A DNA stretch of 64,000 bases from Janthinobacterium sp. 1_2014MBL_MicDiv. GTDB taxonomy: Bacteria > Pseudomonadota > Gammaproteobacteria > Burkholderiales > Burkholderiaceae_D. The notes under the pieces were generated by a model. It saw nothing but the letters and a program-made list of their open reading frames with translations, was not told the origin of the DNA and searched no databases. Position numbers and translations under genes: made by a program. The stretch is taken from contig NZ_CP011319.1 in NCBI RefSeq assembly GCF_001865675.1, positions 2,604,001-2,668,000 on the forward strand, given 5' to 3'. This document shows positions 41,912 through 51,164 of this stretch, in pieces. Within the stretch, counting starts at the first letter, position 1, and the number at the start of each line of letters is the position of its first letter.

Positions 41912-42481
41912 TCAGGCCGGGTGGCCGATATGCTCGTACAGGATCACGCAGCCGATGACGATCAGCACGAGGCCACCCACCAGTTCGGCGCGGCGGCCCG
42001 CCACCGTGCCCAGCACCCGGCCCAGCATCACGCCCAGGGTCACCATGACGAAGGTGGAAAAGCCGATGGCGGCGGCCGTGACGACGATATTGGCGCCAAG
42101 CAAGGCCAAGCCGGCACCCACCACCATGGCGTCGATGCTGGTGGCCAGGCCCGTGATGGCCAGCACCCAGAACGAGTGCGACTGCGCGGGCGCTTCCTCC
42201 TCGTCGGCGTCGGACAGGGCATTGCGTATCATCAGCAAGCCGATGATGCCCAGCAGGCTGAAGGCGATCCAGTGGTCCCATGCGGCCACATATGGCGCGG
42301 CCACGCTGCCCAGGGCCCAGCCGATGACGGGCGTGATGGCTTCGATGACGCCAAAGATGAGGCCAGTGCGCAGCGCTTCGCGCCATTGCGGCTTGTGCAG
42401 GGCGGCGCCCTTGCCGACGGCGGCAGCGAAGGCGTCGGTGGACATGGCAAGCGAGAGGGCGGCGGTGGCGGCGAAATTCAT
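41912..42481 (-). CDS. mntP: Manganese efflux pump MntP
   Basis: A 189-residue six-span membrane protein of the MntP family, exporting Mn(II). Key acidic residues lie in membrane helices: Asp16 in ALSLAMSTDAFAAAVGKG and Asp in GLATSIDAMVVGAGLAL, the two symmetric repeats. An acidic cytoplasmic loop (SDADEEEAPAQ) separates them. The ATG at 42481 starts the first span directly. I looked for the yybP-ykoY manganese riboswitch upstream and did not recognise its GGGGAGTA core. Confidence 0.93.
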   Translation of the reverse strand: MNFAATAALSLAMSTDAFAAAVGKGAALHKPQWREALRTGLIFGVIEAITPVIGWALGSVAAPYVAAWDHWIAFSLLGIIGLLMIRNALSDADEEEAPAQSHSFWVLAITGLATSIDAMVVGAGLALLGANIVVTAAAIGFSTFVMVTLGVMLGRVLGTVAGRRAELVGGLVLIVIGCVILYEHIGHPA

Positions 42482-42660
42482 CGTTGGCTTTCAGTGGGGC
42501 TGGCTGGGATGGTTATTCACGATAAGGCCTACAAGACTGTAGCGGGCGCAGGAGAGTTGCGGCCGCGAGGCGCCACTGTACGGAGGTACGGTGCGCATCG
42601 CAGGCCGTCAATCACGACGCGCAGCAGGTTTGATCGGCGTTTTCAGCAAACCCGGCGATT

Positions 42661-43515
42661 CTACCCCACGTACAGCACGACGGCAGAGGCCAGCAGGCAA
42701 TAGGCGCCAAAGAAATGCCAGCGTCCCTGTTCCAGCCAGCGCGACAGCCAGCGCAGGGCCAGCAGGCCGGCCAGGAATGAGAGCAGCATGCCCAGCAGGC
42801 TGGGCGCGAGCAGTTGCGGCAGGCTGGCGCCATGCGCCAGGTGGCCGAGGCTGCCGCTGGCGACGGCCTGGTAGAAGCGCCAGCCTTCCTTGACCAGCAC
42901 GGCGGGCGTCAGCACGACGGCCAGCGCGAAGCTGAATTCCTCGGCGCGGCGCTGCGGCACGCCCATGGCGATGCCGGCCGAAATGGTGGCGCCCGAGCGG
43001 GAAAAGCCGCGGAAAGGCAGGCACAGCCCCTGCACGGCGCCGATCACCATGGCCTTGCCGATAGACAAGGTACCGCTTTCCCGCGCCTGCTGGCGCGAGG
43101 AGGCGATGATCAGCAGGCCGGCGGCGGCCAGCGCGGCCGCCATCAGTGTGGCGTTGCCGAACAGGTGTTCGATTTCAAAGCCGGGCGCCTCCTTGCGCAT
43201 GACGTGGGTGATGCCTTTCAGCAAGCCGAAACCGACGATGCCCGTCAGGGCCGTGGCGGCCACCAGCAGCAAGGCATTGCGGCGGAAGGCTGCGGCCGAG
43301 CTGAAATAGGTGGCGCGCCAGGATTTCCAGAAATACACGATCACGGCAAACATGGTGCCGGTATGCAGCATCACCAGCAGCATGGTCAGCTCGGGTGAGG
43401 TGGGGTCCAGGCCCATCCATTTTTCCGCCATGATGACGTGGGCGGAGCTGGACACGGGCAGCAACTCGGCGAAGCCCTGGACGATGGAAAGGATGAGGAG
43501 TTGCAGAAAAGTCAT
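42661..43515 (-). CDS. uppP: Undecaprenyl-diphosphate phosphatase UppP/BacA
   Basis: A 284-residue inner-membrane enzyme that recycles undecaprenyl pyrophosphate to the monophosphate carrier for cell-wall and O-antigen synthesis. Motif 1 is GFAELLPVSSSAH (catalytic Glu, Ser) and motif 2 is LPFRGFSRSGATISAG (catalytic Arg). About eight spans are present. The ATG at 43515 begins the first helix (MTFLQLLILSIVQG). Length is slightly above the usual range. Expression raises bacitracin tolerance in other bacteria. No glycan genes flank it. Confidence 0.93.
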   Translation of the reverse strand: MTFLQLLILSIVQGFAELLPVSSSAHVIMAEKWMGLDPTSPELTMLLVMLHTGTMFAVIVYFWKSWRATYFSSAAAFRRNALLLVAATALTGIVGFGLLKGITHVMRKEAPGFEIEHLFGNATLMAAALAAAGLLIIASSRQQARESGTLSIGKAMVIGAVQGLCLPFRGFSRSGATISAGIAMGVPQRRAEEFSFALAVVLTPAVLVKEGWRFYQAVASGSLGHLAHGASLPQLLAPSLLGMLLSFLAGLLALRWLSRWLEQGRWHFFGAYCLLASAVVLYVG

Positions 43516-43627
43516 GGATGATGTGCTCGGGATCGTAGGCAGGCAGGAAAATTGTTGCATCGGAAACATGGCGTATCCGGCCGCGCCATTTTACAGGCCG
43601 CCTCCTGGCTGGCCGCTTGGCGCACCA

Positions 43628-44248
43628 TTACAGTTTGTCCATGTTGGCGCAGGCCAGCAGTACGCCTAGCGCCATTAAAATCGTGCCGATCAGCCGGTCG
43701 ACCATCCGCTGGTGGCTGAGCATGCGGGAACGGAACGTTGCTCTTGAAAAAAAGATGGCGACCAGGGCAAACCACAGCAGATGGATGGCGGACATGCATA
43801 GCCCGTAGCCGAACTGGACTGTTAATGGCGTGCCAGGCTGCACCACCTGGGTGTAGGTACTGATGACAAACAGCGTCGTCTTCGGGTTCAGGGCATTGGT
43901 AAGGAATCCATGGAGGAAAATTTGCTGTCGGGACACGGACGCGCCGTTGTGCAGGTCGATGACGAGCCCGGCGCGGTTGACGCAGGTTTTCCAGCCGATC
44001 ACGATCAGGTACAGGGCGCCGGCAAACTTGATCGCGGCAAACAAGGCCGGTGACTTTGCAATGATGAGCCCGATACCAAACATCGTATAGAACACGTGGA
44101 CTTGCACACCCACGGCGATGCCGAGCGCGGCCAGCAGGCCGGCACGGCGGCCATGCAGATAGCTGTTACGCGTGACCATCGCGAAATCGGGGCCGGGGAC
44201 GATGGAGGCCAGCAGGGTAATCAGTGCAACAGCAAGCAATTCAAGCAT
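43628..44248 (-). CDS. LysE/RhtB family amino acid exporter
   Basis: A 206-residue exporter with six predicted spans. The N-terminal motif LASIVPGPDFAMVTRNSYLH and the FLTNALNPKTTLFVIST loop are family hallmarks. AAGGAAGAAT precedes the ATG. It is divergent from the LysR gene at 44420, the common arrangement in which the regulator senses the amino acid and turns on the pump (ArgP/LysE style). The substrate is not defined by sequence. Confidence 0.9.
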   Translation of the reverse strand: MLELLAVALITLLASIVPGPDFAMVTRNSYLHGRRAGLLAALGIAVGVQVHVFYTMFGIGLIIAKSPALFAAIKFAGALYLIVIGWKTCVNRAGLVIDLHNGASVSRQQIFLHGFLTNALNPKTTLFVISTYTQVVQPGTPLTVQFGYGLCMSAIHLLWFALVAIFFSRATFRSRMLSHQRMVDRLIGTILMALGVLLACANMDKL

Positions 44249-44419
44249 GGATTCTTCCTTGGACGGTGGCGGCGCCGCATGGCGATCAGTGAGTATTCAT
44301 CGCCTGGATGGCAAGCGCCATTGCGCATGCGGGCTAGCGGAAGAGCAATTATCCCTATAATGACGTACGGTGAAAAACGATGATATCGTGCGATTATGTG
44401 TGAGAAAAAATGACAGATC

Positions 44420-45307
44420 ATGACTAGACAGGTAGCCCTCGGCGCCTTGCGCTTCTTCGCGGCGGCGGCCAGGCTGGGCAGCTTCGTCCAGGCGGCCGAC
44501 GCATTGCATGTCACGCACGGCGCGGTGAGCCGGCAAATCCGCCTGCTGGAAACGTCGCTGGGCACGCCCCTGTTCGAACGCCGCAACCGTGGCGTGTTCC
44601 TGACGCCGGCGGGCGCGCAGCTGCAGGAGGCCGTCCAGCAAGCGTTCGAGCGGCTCGATGCCGCCCTCGAGGCCGTGCGCCAGCCGGCGCGCCAGGCGCC
44701 ACTGGTGGTGTCATGCGAGCCGACGATCGCCATGAAATGGCTGATCCCGCGCCTCGGCGACTTTTACCAGCGGCATCCCGAGGTGCCGCTGCACCTGTTT
44801 GCGTCGGGCGGGCCGGTGGCGTTCCAGCGCGACGCGGTGGATGTCGCGCTGCGCCGCAACGATTTTCTGTGGGATGCGGGCCTGCATGCGGAAAAGGTGT
44901 GCGACGAATGGATCGCGCCCGTGTGCGCGCCGGCCCTGTTGCGGGACGGCCGGCTGGACTTGTCAGCGCAGCGCTTGCTGCATGCGGCGTCGCGCCCGGC
45001 CGCCTGGACGCACTGGCGCGCCGCCGCCAGGGACGACGGCGGCCAGGGCCAGGGCGACAGCCAGAGCTACGAACACTTCTACCTGAGCCTGCAAGCGGCC
45101 TGTGCCGGCCTGGGCGTGGCCATCGGCTCCGTCCTCATGGCGCGCGAAGACCTCGACCACGGGCGCCTGGTGGCGCCGTTTGGCTTCCGGCGCGACGGCA
45201 CCGGCTATTTCCTGCTGTCCCCGCAGCCGTTCGACGGCGACGCGCGCCGTACCACCTTGCTGCACTGGCTGCGCGAGCAGATGGTGCCGGCGCTGCCGGC
45301 ACCGTAG
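44420..45307 (+). CDS. LysR-family regulator (GcvA-like)
   Basis: A 295-residue regulator with an N-terminal helix-turn-helix (LGALRFFAAAARLGSFVQAA, then VTHGAVSRQIRLLETSLG) and a C-terminal effector domain (SCEPTIAMKWLIPRLGDFYQ, later ACAGLGVAIGSVLMAREDL) of the GcvA subgroup. It is divergent from the LysE-type exporter with 171 bases between the starts, so it probably controls that gene. It is not a good match to PhcA, the regulator expected for a Phc system. Confidence 0.9.
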   Translation: MTRQVALGALRFFAAAARLGSFVQAADALHVTHGAVSRQIRLLETSLGTPLFERRNRGVFLTPAGAQLQEAVQQAFERLDAALEAVRQPARQAPLVVSCEPTIAMKWLIPRLGDFYQRHPEVPLHLFASGGPVAFQRDAVDVALRRNDFLWDAGLHAEKVCDEWIAPVCAPALLRDGRLDLSAQRLLHAASRPAAWTHWRAAARDDGGQGQGDSQSYEHFYLSLQAACAGLGVAIGSVLMAREDLDHGRLVAPFGFRRDGTGYFLLSPQPFDGDARRTTLLHWLREQMVPALPAP

Positions 45308-45316
45308 TCGCCCCGT

Positions 45317-46186
45317 TTACCGGGACGGTGTGGCCGGCTTGAACACGGCGCGGAAGGCCTTCAGGGCGGCGGGATGGTAGATCGTGCCATGGGTTTCGGC
45401 CGGCATCTTTTCCTGGTGCCATTGCAAACCGGCAGGCGCCTGCTTCTCCAGCACGTCCGACAGGCGCTGCACTTCCACGGCGATGCCCGCTTCGCTGCTG
45501 GACGCCAGGTACAGGCTGCGCTTGCCTGGCGCGCCCTTGGCCAGCAGGGCGGCCGCCTGGCGCGGCAGGGCGCCGCCGTTCCACCACAGGCTGGGGTCGA
45601 ACGCCAGGTAGTGGTCGAACAGCTGCGGCTCGAGCAGATAGGTTTCCACCACGAACAGGCCGGCCAGCGATTCGCCGACGATGGCCGTCTCGCCCGTCGT
45701 GCGGTAGCGGCGCTTGACTTCCGGCATCAGTTCATCGCGGATGAAGCTGCGGTAGGCGGATGAACCGCCCACGACGGCAGCGATCTTGCGGTCGTCGGCG
45801 CTGTCGGTCGGCCCCGTCAAGTCGCGCCGGCGCTGCGTGTTCTGCATGCCGACCAGCATGAAGGGGCGCATCGTGCCGTTGGCTACCGACACTTGCAGCA
45901 GGCCGGCCACGTGCAGGAAATCCTCGGCCACGCCGCCATCGGGCATGTACAGCACGGGCAGCGGGGCGTCGGGCGGGGTGTCCCAGGCGCGCGCCACGTA
46001 CACATTGATGTGGCGCTTTTCCTTCAGGGCGCGGGAATCGATGCTGAAACTTTCGCCGATGACCAGCGGCGTCGCCGCGCTGGCCACCGCGGTGGCGGGC
46101 GCGGCTGCGCTGGCAAGGTGAAAAGCGCTGCTGGTGGACAGCAGCAAGGCGGCGGTGAGGTGCAGTGCAAGGGTAGAACGGCGCAT
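45317..46186 (-). CDS. Exported esterase-D-like alpha/beta hydrolase
   Basis: A 289-residue protein with a signal peptide (about residues 1-27, SSAFHLASAA). The fold is the esterase D/Fes/IroE group: LPVLYMPDGG at the first strand, nucleophile elbow IVGESLAGLF (Ser), and a His near the C-terminus (MPAETHGTIYH). This group hydrolyses ferric-enterobactin-like trilactones or simple acyl esters; no siderophore genes flank it, so a generic esterase role is as likely. CAGGAAAAC precedes the ATG at 46186. Confidence 0.85.
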   Translation of the reverse strand: MRRSTLALHLTAALLLSTSSAFHLASAAAPATAVASAATPLVIGESFSIDSRALKEKRHINVYVARAWDTPPDAPLPVLYMPDGGVAEDFLHVAGLLQVSVANGTMRPFMLVGMQNTQRRRDLTGPTDSADDRKIAAVVGGSSAYRSFIRDELMPEVKRRYRTTGETAIVGESLAGLFVVETYLLEPQLFDHYLAFDPSLWWNGGALPRQAAALLAKGAPGKRSLYLASSSEAGIAVEVQRLSDVLEKQAPAGLQWHQEKMPAETHGTIYHPAALKAFRAVFKPATPSR

Positions 46187-46273
46187 GTTTTCCTGTGATA
46201 AGTAAATTGGGACGATGGCATGTACTCGTATAGACATGCCATTGAGCAATTCTATCTTATCTTTGATGCAGGA

Positions 46274-46918
46274 TTACTTGATCGCCAATAGTTCCCGCTC
46301 CCGCACGATGCCCGTGCTGTCCACCGTGTAGGCGATCAGCAGGGCGCCATCGTCCGCGCACGCATGGCAGCTCTTCAGGGACGTGGAAAACAGCAGGCGC
46401 TGGCCACCATCGCTGGTGGCCGTGCTGCCGACGAAGTCGGCCGGCGCAAACGGCATGGCGTCCGGGTGGGCGGCGGCAAAGGCGCGCCAGGCTGGCGTGG
46501 CGCGGTCCTCGTCGCGCACGGAATCTTCGTCGACGTCGATGGCGGCGCCATCGCTGCCGATCAGCAGGCTGCCTTCATTCGTGTTGGCACGAAACGGATA
46601 GGTGACGGTGGCCAGGGCCGCCTTGCCCAGCGGACGCCAGGCGGAGATGAAGCCGGCCTTGTCCGCCTTCACCAGCATCCTGGCGGCGGCGATGGCTTGC
46701 GGCCGGGCGCCGCTGCGCTGCATGGTGCGCAGCAGGCAGACGTCGGGCGCGGTGGACGATTGCTCGCTGCGGCAGGCCGACAGCGAGCGTTCCTGCCACA
46801 CGGCGCGCGCGTCGATGGCGTCCGTGGGCGGGGCGGCATGCGCCGCGTGCATGGTGGTCAGGCTGGACAGGGCTAGTGCGGCAACGCCGGCAAGGTGGCG
46901 GGAAAGTCGTAGGGGCAT
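46274..46918 (-). CDS. Exported hypothetical protein
   Basis: A 214-residue protein with a signal peptide ending AAHAA (about residue 28). It has five to six cysteines after the signal (SLSACRSEQ, DVCLLRT, KSCHACADDG), with CHAC near the C-terminus, so disulfides are likely. It contains an acidic loop DVDEDSVRDEDR. No family is recognised. It may share a transcript with the genes upstream on the same strand (46999, 47345). Confidence 0.65.
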   Translation of the reverse strand: MPLRLSRHLAGVAALALSSLTTMHAAHAAPPTDAIDARAVWQERSLSACRSEQSSTAPDVCLLRTMQRSGARPQAIAAARMLVKADKAGFISAWRPLGKAALATVTYPFRANTNEGSLLIGSDGAAIDVDEDSVRDEDRATPAWRAFAAAHPDAMPFAPADFVGSTATSDGGQRLLFSTSLKSCHACADDGALLIAYTVDSTGIVRERELLAIK

Positions 46919-46998
46919 GGCGTTATCCTTTCAGTGCTTTTCAACAGGCACTGATTATAGGAGGAGGGCCGCGCCCGCCTGCGCACCGTAGCGGCGGC

Positions 46999-47319
46999 CT
47001 AGCGCTTCCTTGCCGCCGCCTGGCGCAGCGCCTTCGCTTCCTGTTTGTTCGGGATGTGCGGGCGCGTCGCCAGTTCCGTCTTGACGGCGGCGATGGCGGC
47101 GCCGAACAGCTGTGCGGCCTGCTCCATGCTGGCGCCCGCATAGTACTGCTGGTTGGACTGGGCGGCGCGCAGCCGGCGCAATAGCGCCAGCAGCTGCCTG
47201 CCGTGCAGGACGGACAGATCCTGGGCCAGCACTTGCCGGCCCAGTGCGCCTTCCACGTAGTCGGGATCGAGCAGGCGCAGCAAGGCCAGGCCTGCGGGTT
47301 GCGGTACCGGCTTGTCCAT
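46999..47319 (-). CDS. Small hypothetical cytoplasmic protein
   Basis: A 106-residue, mostly helical, basic protein (GRQVLAQDLSVLHGRQLLAL, LLRRLRAAQSNQQYYAGA) with a very basic C-terminus (QEAKALRQAAARKR). The ATG at 47319 and a GTG at 47325 are both possible starts. No motif is recognised. It lies 25 bases downstream of the gene at 47345, on the same strand. Confidence 0.6.
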   Translation of the reverse strand: MDKPVPQPAGLALLRLLDPDYVEGALGRQVLAQDLSVLHGRQLLALLRRLRAAQSNQQYYAGASMEQAAQLFGAAIAAVKTELATRPHIPNKQEAKALRQAAARKR

Positions 47320-47344
47320 CAGCACATTCTAAACGCGGCGCGGA

Positions 47345-48037
47345 TTACAGGTAATCCCAGATTTCATCGAAGGTTTCGCGCGCGAAATCGTTGCGCCAGG
47401 CTTCCGAACTCTTTTCGCGGCTGATGGGGAACACGGCGCGCCAGGTCTGCTTCGGCGCGCTCGCGTAGGTCGCGGCGATCTTTTTCAAGCCTGCAATGCA
47501 TTGCTCCGCCTTGCAGCCGCTCTTCGCCAGTTGCTGCGAGGCAGGCGCCCATGCGACAGGCACCTTGACGAGCTGGCATTCGAAGCTGACGACGGTCGTC
47601 TGCATGCCGTTTTCTTCCGTTGCCGGATCGGCCTTGGTGGCCTGGCATGCGGCGCCATTCTTGGCGGCGATGACGTTGGCGGCCAGCAACTCGGCTGCCG
47701 GCGTCAAGGCTGCCTGCATGGCGGCCGGGAACAGGTCGGCGATCAGCTTGCCCGTTTCCGCTGGAAATTGCGCATCCGTTTCCTTCAGCGCGCTGTACGA
47801 CGCATATTCGGCGGACTGGTGGCCGGCCAGGCGGGTGGGGCGCAGGTAGGCGTTGAGCTTGGCGACGCTCGCTTCGTCATGGTTGACGATGGTCTTGATG
47901 TACAGATTGGCCACATCGACCGGCGCCAGTTCCACGGCGACGGGCGTCGCGGCGATGGCGGGTTGGGCCAGCGCGACGGCGGCGGCAAGGGCAGCCGCCA
48001 GCAGGGTGGCGCGCGGTGCTTGTTGTTTCAGGTGCAT
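47345..48037 (-). CDS. Exported hypothetical protein
   Basis: A 230-residue protein with a signal peptide ending PAIAA (about residue 25). The mature part is helical and has two cysteine pairs (GAACQATK / SFECQLVK and SGCKAEQC), with a charged C-terminus (SEAWRNDFARETFDEIWDYL). GGAGAAC lies before the ATG at 48037. Not recognised as a family; it is likely periplasmic. Confidence 0.65.
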   Translation of the reverse strand: MHLKQQAPRATLLAAALAAAVALAQPAIAATPVAVELAPVDVANLYIKTIVNHDEASVAKLNAYLRPTRLAGHQSAEYASYSALKETDAQFPAETGKLIADLFPAAMQAALTPAAELLAANVIAAKNGAACQATKADPATEENGMQTTVVSFECQLVKVPVAWAPASQQLAKSGCKAEQCIAGLKKIAATYASAPKQTWRAVFPISREKSSEAWRNDFARETFDEIWDYL

Positions 48038-48134
48038 ATATGTTCTCCACGATTCAATGTCAGGCGCCAAAAATGCCTTACGGCAACTCTGGCGCCGCGC
48101 ATTATATATGGTGAAAGTCATAACGTTGCGCACG

Positions 48135-49811
48135 TCACGCGTCATCCTTGCTGGCCGCGGCCAGGAGGGCGATCAGCAGCTCCTTGCGCCGTCCGTCCGC
48201 CTTGCGCGCCAGGGCGGCCATTTTTTCCAGCTTGCCCCAGATCGGATACAGCATGTGTTCCACCAGATAGTCTTCCAGCCCCTGCAGTTGCTGGTGCAGG
48301 CAGGCCAGCTTTTCCACATCGTCGAACTCGGCCTGGATCTTGAGTTTCACGTTGTCCGTGCAACGCCGCAAACACGCCACCAGCGTCGGGATGGTTGCCG
48401 TCGTGACGCCATATCGCTCCACGAAGGCCGCCGTAAACTGATCCTGCACCGACTGGTGTTCGTCATCGACCTGCGCCATGTAGTCGTGGATCAGGGGAAA
48501 GTGACGGGCGTCGAGCAGGCCCAGGCCGAACGTGGCATAGCTGCCGGGCATGCAATTCTTTTCGCCTTCCGTATCGGCATAGAATTCATATTCCGCGATG
48601 GCCGCGCGCGCATACGCTTCTAGCTGCGGCTGCAGGGCGGGCCAGGCGAGGGCGTTGGCAAAGAAGCGGTGCGTATCGGATTTCGCCAGTCCCTTGATCG
48701 GCAGGTAGGCCTTGGCCCTGGATTTGAGCTTGATCTGGTAGCTTTTCGGGAAACCGTTTGCCAGCAGATGCGTGATGAATGCCAGCGCCTGCCCATACGC
48801 GGCTTCCTCTTCCTGGGCAATGCTGATGGTCAGCGTGGCAAACACGTCGTTGGCGCGGCATTCCAGCAGCGCATTCTTGACATGGATTTCCCCCTCGCTG
48901 AACGTGCCGCTGCCTTCGTGCAGCATGCGCACGGCCCGTTCACTGCCCAGTTCGCGCGCGATTTCCAGGAATTTGAGGCCCCTGGCCTTGGCGTAACTCG
49001 GTTCATGGCGCAGTATCATGACGGCGCCGTAGAGCAGGAGGTCGAGCGGCTGCATGGCTTGCGCATCGAGTGCCACGGCCGCTTTCAAGGCGTATTCGGT
49101 GGCGCGGTAGGCGGACTGGGCGCGGTCGTAGTATTGCGGCAGGAAGTCGTTTTCCACCCATTGCGTGATGGCGCGCAGGATATGATGGCGGTGTTCGGCC
49201 AGCGCATCCGGCGTGGCCTTGTTCAATGCCAGGATGCGTTCGAATTGCGCGATGGTCCAGGCCACGTCGAGTTGCGGGAATAGCTGATGGTCGAGCAGGT
49301 GGCGCGCGAGGAAGAACGATTCCAGCGCTTGCGTCGGCTGCGTGCCCTGGGTCAGCTGTTGATCGATATACGCGTGGATGCGCTCAAGCAGCAGTTGGCG
49401 TTTGTCTTCATTCACATATTCCAGCAAGCTCAGGTGCAACTTGCCCTGCGCCGTCTGGAATTTGCCGCGGAACGTGAAGCGGTAGTCGATCATCGCCGTG
49501 TTCACCAGTGGCGCCAGCCGCGCTTGCACCAGCGCCGTCAGCTGCGGCGCGATCAGCTCGCGCACTTGCGCATCATCAAGACGGGCCGGCGTTCTCGGGC
49601 GCGCGTCATCGTCGTTGTCGTAGCCCAGGTCGATATCGTCGGCCGTCGTGCGGCCTGGTTTGTAGTCGAGCAGGAAATCGCTGAAGATGCCCACTTGCAT
49701 GGTGGTCCGGTCGAGAGACGAGTTCAGGTCGGTGCGCTGCAGGCGCTCGTCGAACCAGGCATGGATCGCCTGCGTCATTTCCTCTGTTGCCTGCTCTTGC
49801 AATGTGCTCAT
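48135..49811 (-). CDS. Large hypothetical cytoplasmic protein (558 residues)
   Basis: A soluble helical protein with no signal peptide or membrane span. It is recognisable as a single long helical-repeat region (LDVAWTIAQFERILALN, RATEYALKAAVALDAQAMQP, YAKARGLKFLEIARELGS), which suggests an ARM/TPR-like solenoid. An acidic insert (DDIDLGYDNDDDARPR) lies near residue 60. I do not recognise a catalytic motif; DUF-type annotation is likely. No partner is evident in the flanking genes. Confidence 0.75.
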   Translation of the reverse strand: MSTLQEQATEEMTQAIHAWFDERLQRTDLNSSLDRTTMQVGIFSDFLLDYKPGRTTADDIDLGYDNDDDARPRTPARLDDAQVRELIAPQLTALVQARLAPLVNTAMIDYRFTFRGKFQTAQGKLHLSLLEYVNEDKRQLLLERIHAYIDQQLTQGTQPTQALESFFLARHLLDHQLFPQLDVAWTIAQFERILALNKATPDALAEHRHHILRAITQWVENDFLPQYYDRAQSAYRATEYALKAAVALDAQAMQPLDLLLYGAVMILRHEPSYAKARGLKFLEIARELGSERAVRMLHEGSGTFSEGEIHVKNALLECRANDVFATLTISIAQEEEAAYGQALAFITHLLANGFPKSYQIKLKSRAKAYLPIKGLAKSDTHRFFANALAWPALQPQLEAYARAAIAEYEFYADTEGEKNCMPGSYATFGLGLLDARHFPLIHDYMAQVDDEHQSVQDQFTAAFVERYGVTTATIPTLVACLRRCTDNVKLKIQAEFDDVEKLACLHQQLQGLEDYLVEHMLYPIWGKLEKMAALARKADGRRKELLIALLAAASKDDA

Positions 49812-49930
49812 CTATTTCGCCTTCTCATGCATTGCACGCGACAAGGCCAACGCATGGCGTCACGAGCAATATTTAATATAAATCACTATTTTAGGTGTTC
49901 CGGCCTGGCCTGGGCAAGGGTGCGCGGACG

Positions 49931-50248
49931 TCAGGAGGGCGGCGCGAGAAAGCGCTCGTCGATCTCGCTCGATTGCGGCCCCACTGTGACCGTCGAGTGC
50001 CAGCCCGACGGTTTCTCATTGCCGTCAAATAAGGCGATGCGCGTGTGGATGAACAGCACCGAATAGACGCCGGACTTCATGTCGCGGTTCAAGTCCCAGT
50101 GCACCAGTTCTATGGCTTCGCCGATGCGCGGCAAATGCGCGCCGGGCGGCACCACGATGTTCTGATTGACGAACTCCCGGCTTGGCCCCGGTTCCTTGTG
50201 GCGCGGATCGATGTAGCGGAAGGAAACGCTGGTGGGGATGGTTTGCAT
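49931..50248 (-). CDS. Small hypothetical protein
   Basis: A 105-residue soluble protein, predicted all-beta (SVSFRYIDPRHKEPG, IVVPPGAHLPRIGEAIELVH, YSVLFIHTRIALF), similar in feel to small SH3- or cupin-like domains. The GEAIELV stretch recalls head-tail or ribosome-associated beta proteins but I cannot assign it. The ATG at 50248 is the first start. Confidence 0.55.
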   Translation of the reverse strand: MQTIPTSVSFRYIDPRHKEPGPSREFVNQNIVVPPGAHLPRIGEAIELVHWDLNRDMKSGVYSVLFIHTRIALFDGNEKPSGWHSTVTVGPQSSEIDERFLAPPS

Positions 50249-50441
50249 GGACGGGCCTGCTCAATTGTATGTCCGATGACAATAGCACATGGGCGGCTGG
50301 CCTGATGCGTACCGTACGCGGCCGGGCTGCCTGTTGTCGCGACAGGCTTGCGCATGCGCTATGTACGGTAACAGACGGTTTTTAACCGGGAATCACGTTA
50401 GGCTTGCTTGTTGTCACTCCTAATAGATCGCAGGAAACGTC

Positions 50442-51083
50442 ATGATGCATTTATTCCTAGAGGAAAAGCAGGTGGGTACGGCCGCGCTCAAGCCGGGGAG
50501 CACGGGCATGTCGGGCGCGACCGGTGCCGTGCTCGAGCGCAGCCTCGCGGGCTTGGGCACCCTGAGCAACCGTGCGCTGGCGGAAGTGCGCTCGGAGGCG
50601 GGCTTGACCTTGCAGCGTTCCATTTTTTCTGTCAGTAACTTCATCGCTGAACTCAGCTATCGGGCCGGCCTGCAAGCGGAGCTGTCGCGCTGCATCTTCG
50701 TCGCGGAAACGGTCGATCCCGTGCTGCGGCTCGATGCGGACAAGGATTTACTGCTGTCTGCCGTGGGCAGGCTGCTGCAGAATGCCTTCAAGTTTGGCGC
50801 GCCGAATGGCACGGTGGTGCTGCGCGCGTATGCGAGTGGCGAGCGGATCAAGGTCGAGGTGGAGGACAACGGCGCCGGCCTGTCGCCGGCTGCGGCAGAG
50901 CAGTTGTTTCTGCCATTCACGCAAGACGGCGCCGACAAGACGGGCCTGGGCCTGTCGATCGCCAAGCGCAGCGTGGAAGCGAATGCGGGCGTCCTGAGCG
51001 CGGAAAGCGTGCTCGGCCACGGCTCTGTCTTCATCATCGACTTGCCGCGCCATGCAGACGCTGCGGATACATCTTGCCCATGA
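50442..51083 (+). CDS. Histidine-kinase ATPase domain protein lacking a phosphoacceptor His
   Basis: A 213-residue protein with a complete HATPase domain (N-box RLLQNAFKFG, G1 EDNGAGLSP, F-box LFLPFTQDGADK, G2 GLGLSIAKRS) and an upstream helical part (ATGAVLERSLAGLGTLSNRA). This resembles the dimerisation region of a group of soluble kinases in which a longer sensor domain normally comes first. No His sits in an H-box context. AGGAAA precedes the tandem ATG (50442/50445), so it looks like a real short gene rather than debris. It may act as an anti-sigma-like or partner kinase. Confidence 0.75.
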   Translation: MMHLFLEEKQVGTAALKPGSTGMSGATGAVLERSLAGLGTLSNRALAEVRSEAGLTLQRSIFSVSNFIAELSYRAGLQAELSRCIFVAETVDPVLRLDADKDLLLSAVGRLLQNAFKFGAPNGTVVLRAYASGERIKVEVEDNGAGLSPAAAEQLFLPFTQDGADKTGLGLSIAKRSVEANAGVLSAESVLGHGSVFIIDLPRHADAADTSCP

Positions 51084-51164
51084 ATGCCTGCCTGCTTCCC
51101 GACATCGTGGCCACCGCGTCGCCACCAGGCACGTCGCGGACGGCATGCGGGACGGAGGCTGGCC

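Noticed and set aside
42482..42660. Possible yybP-ykoY manganese riboswitch upstream of mntP
   Set aside because: The expected GGGGAGTA and CATCAAC-type core segments were not found; only GC-rich unpatterned sequence was seen.
44420..45307. LysR gene as the missing PhcA regulator
   Set aside because: It is divergent from a LysE-type exporter and looks GcvA-like; nothing ties it to the Phc-like operon 25 kb away.
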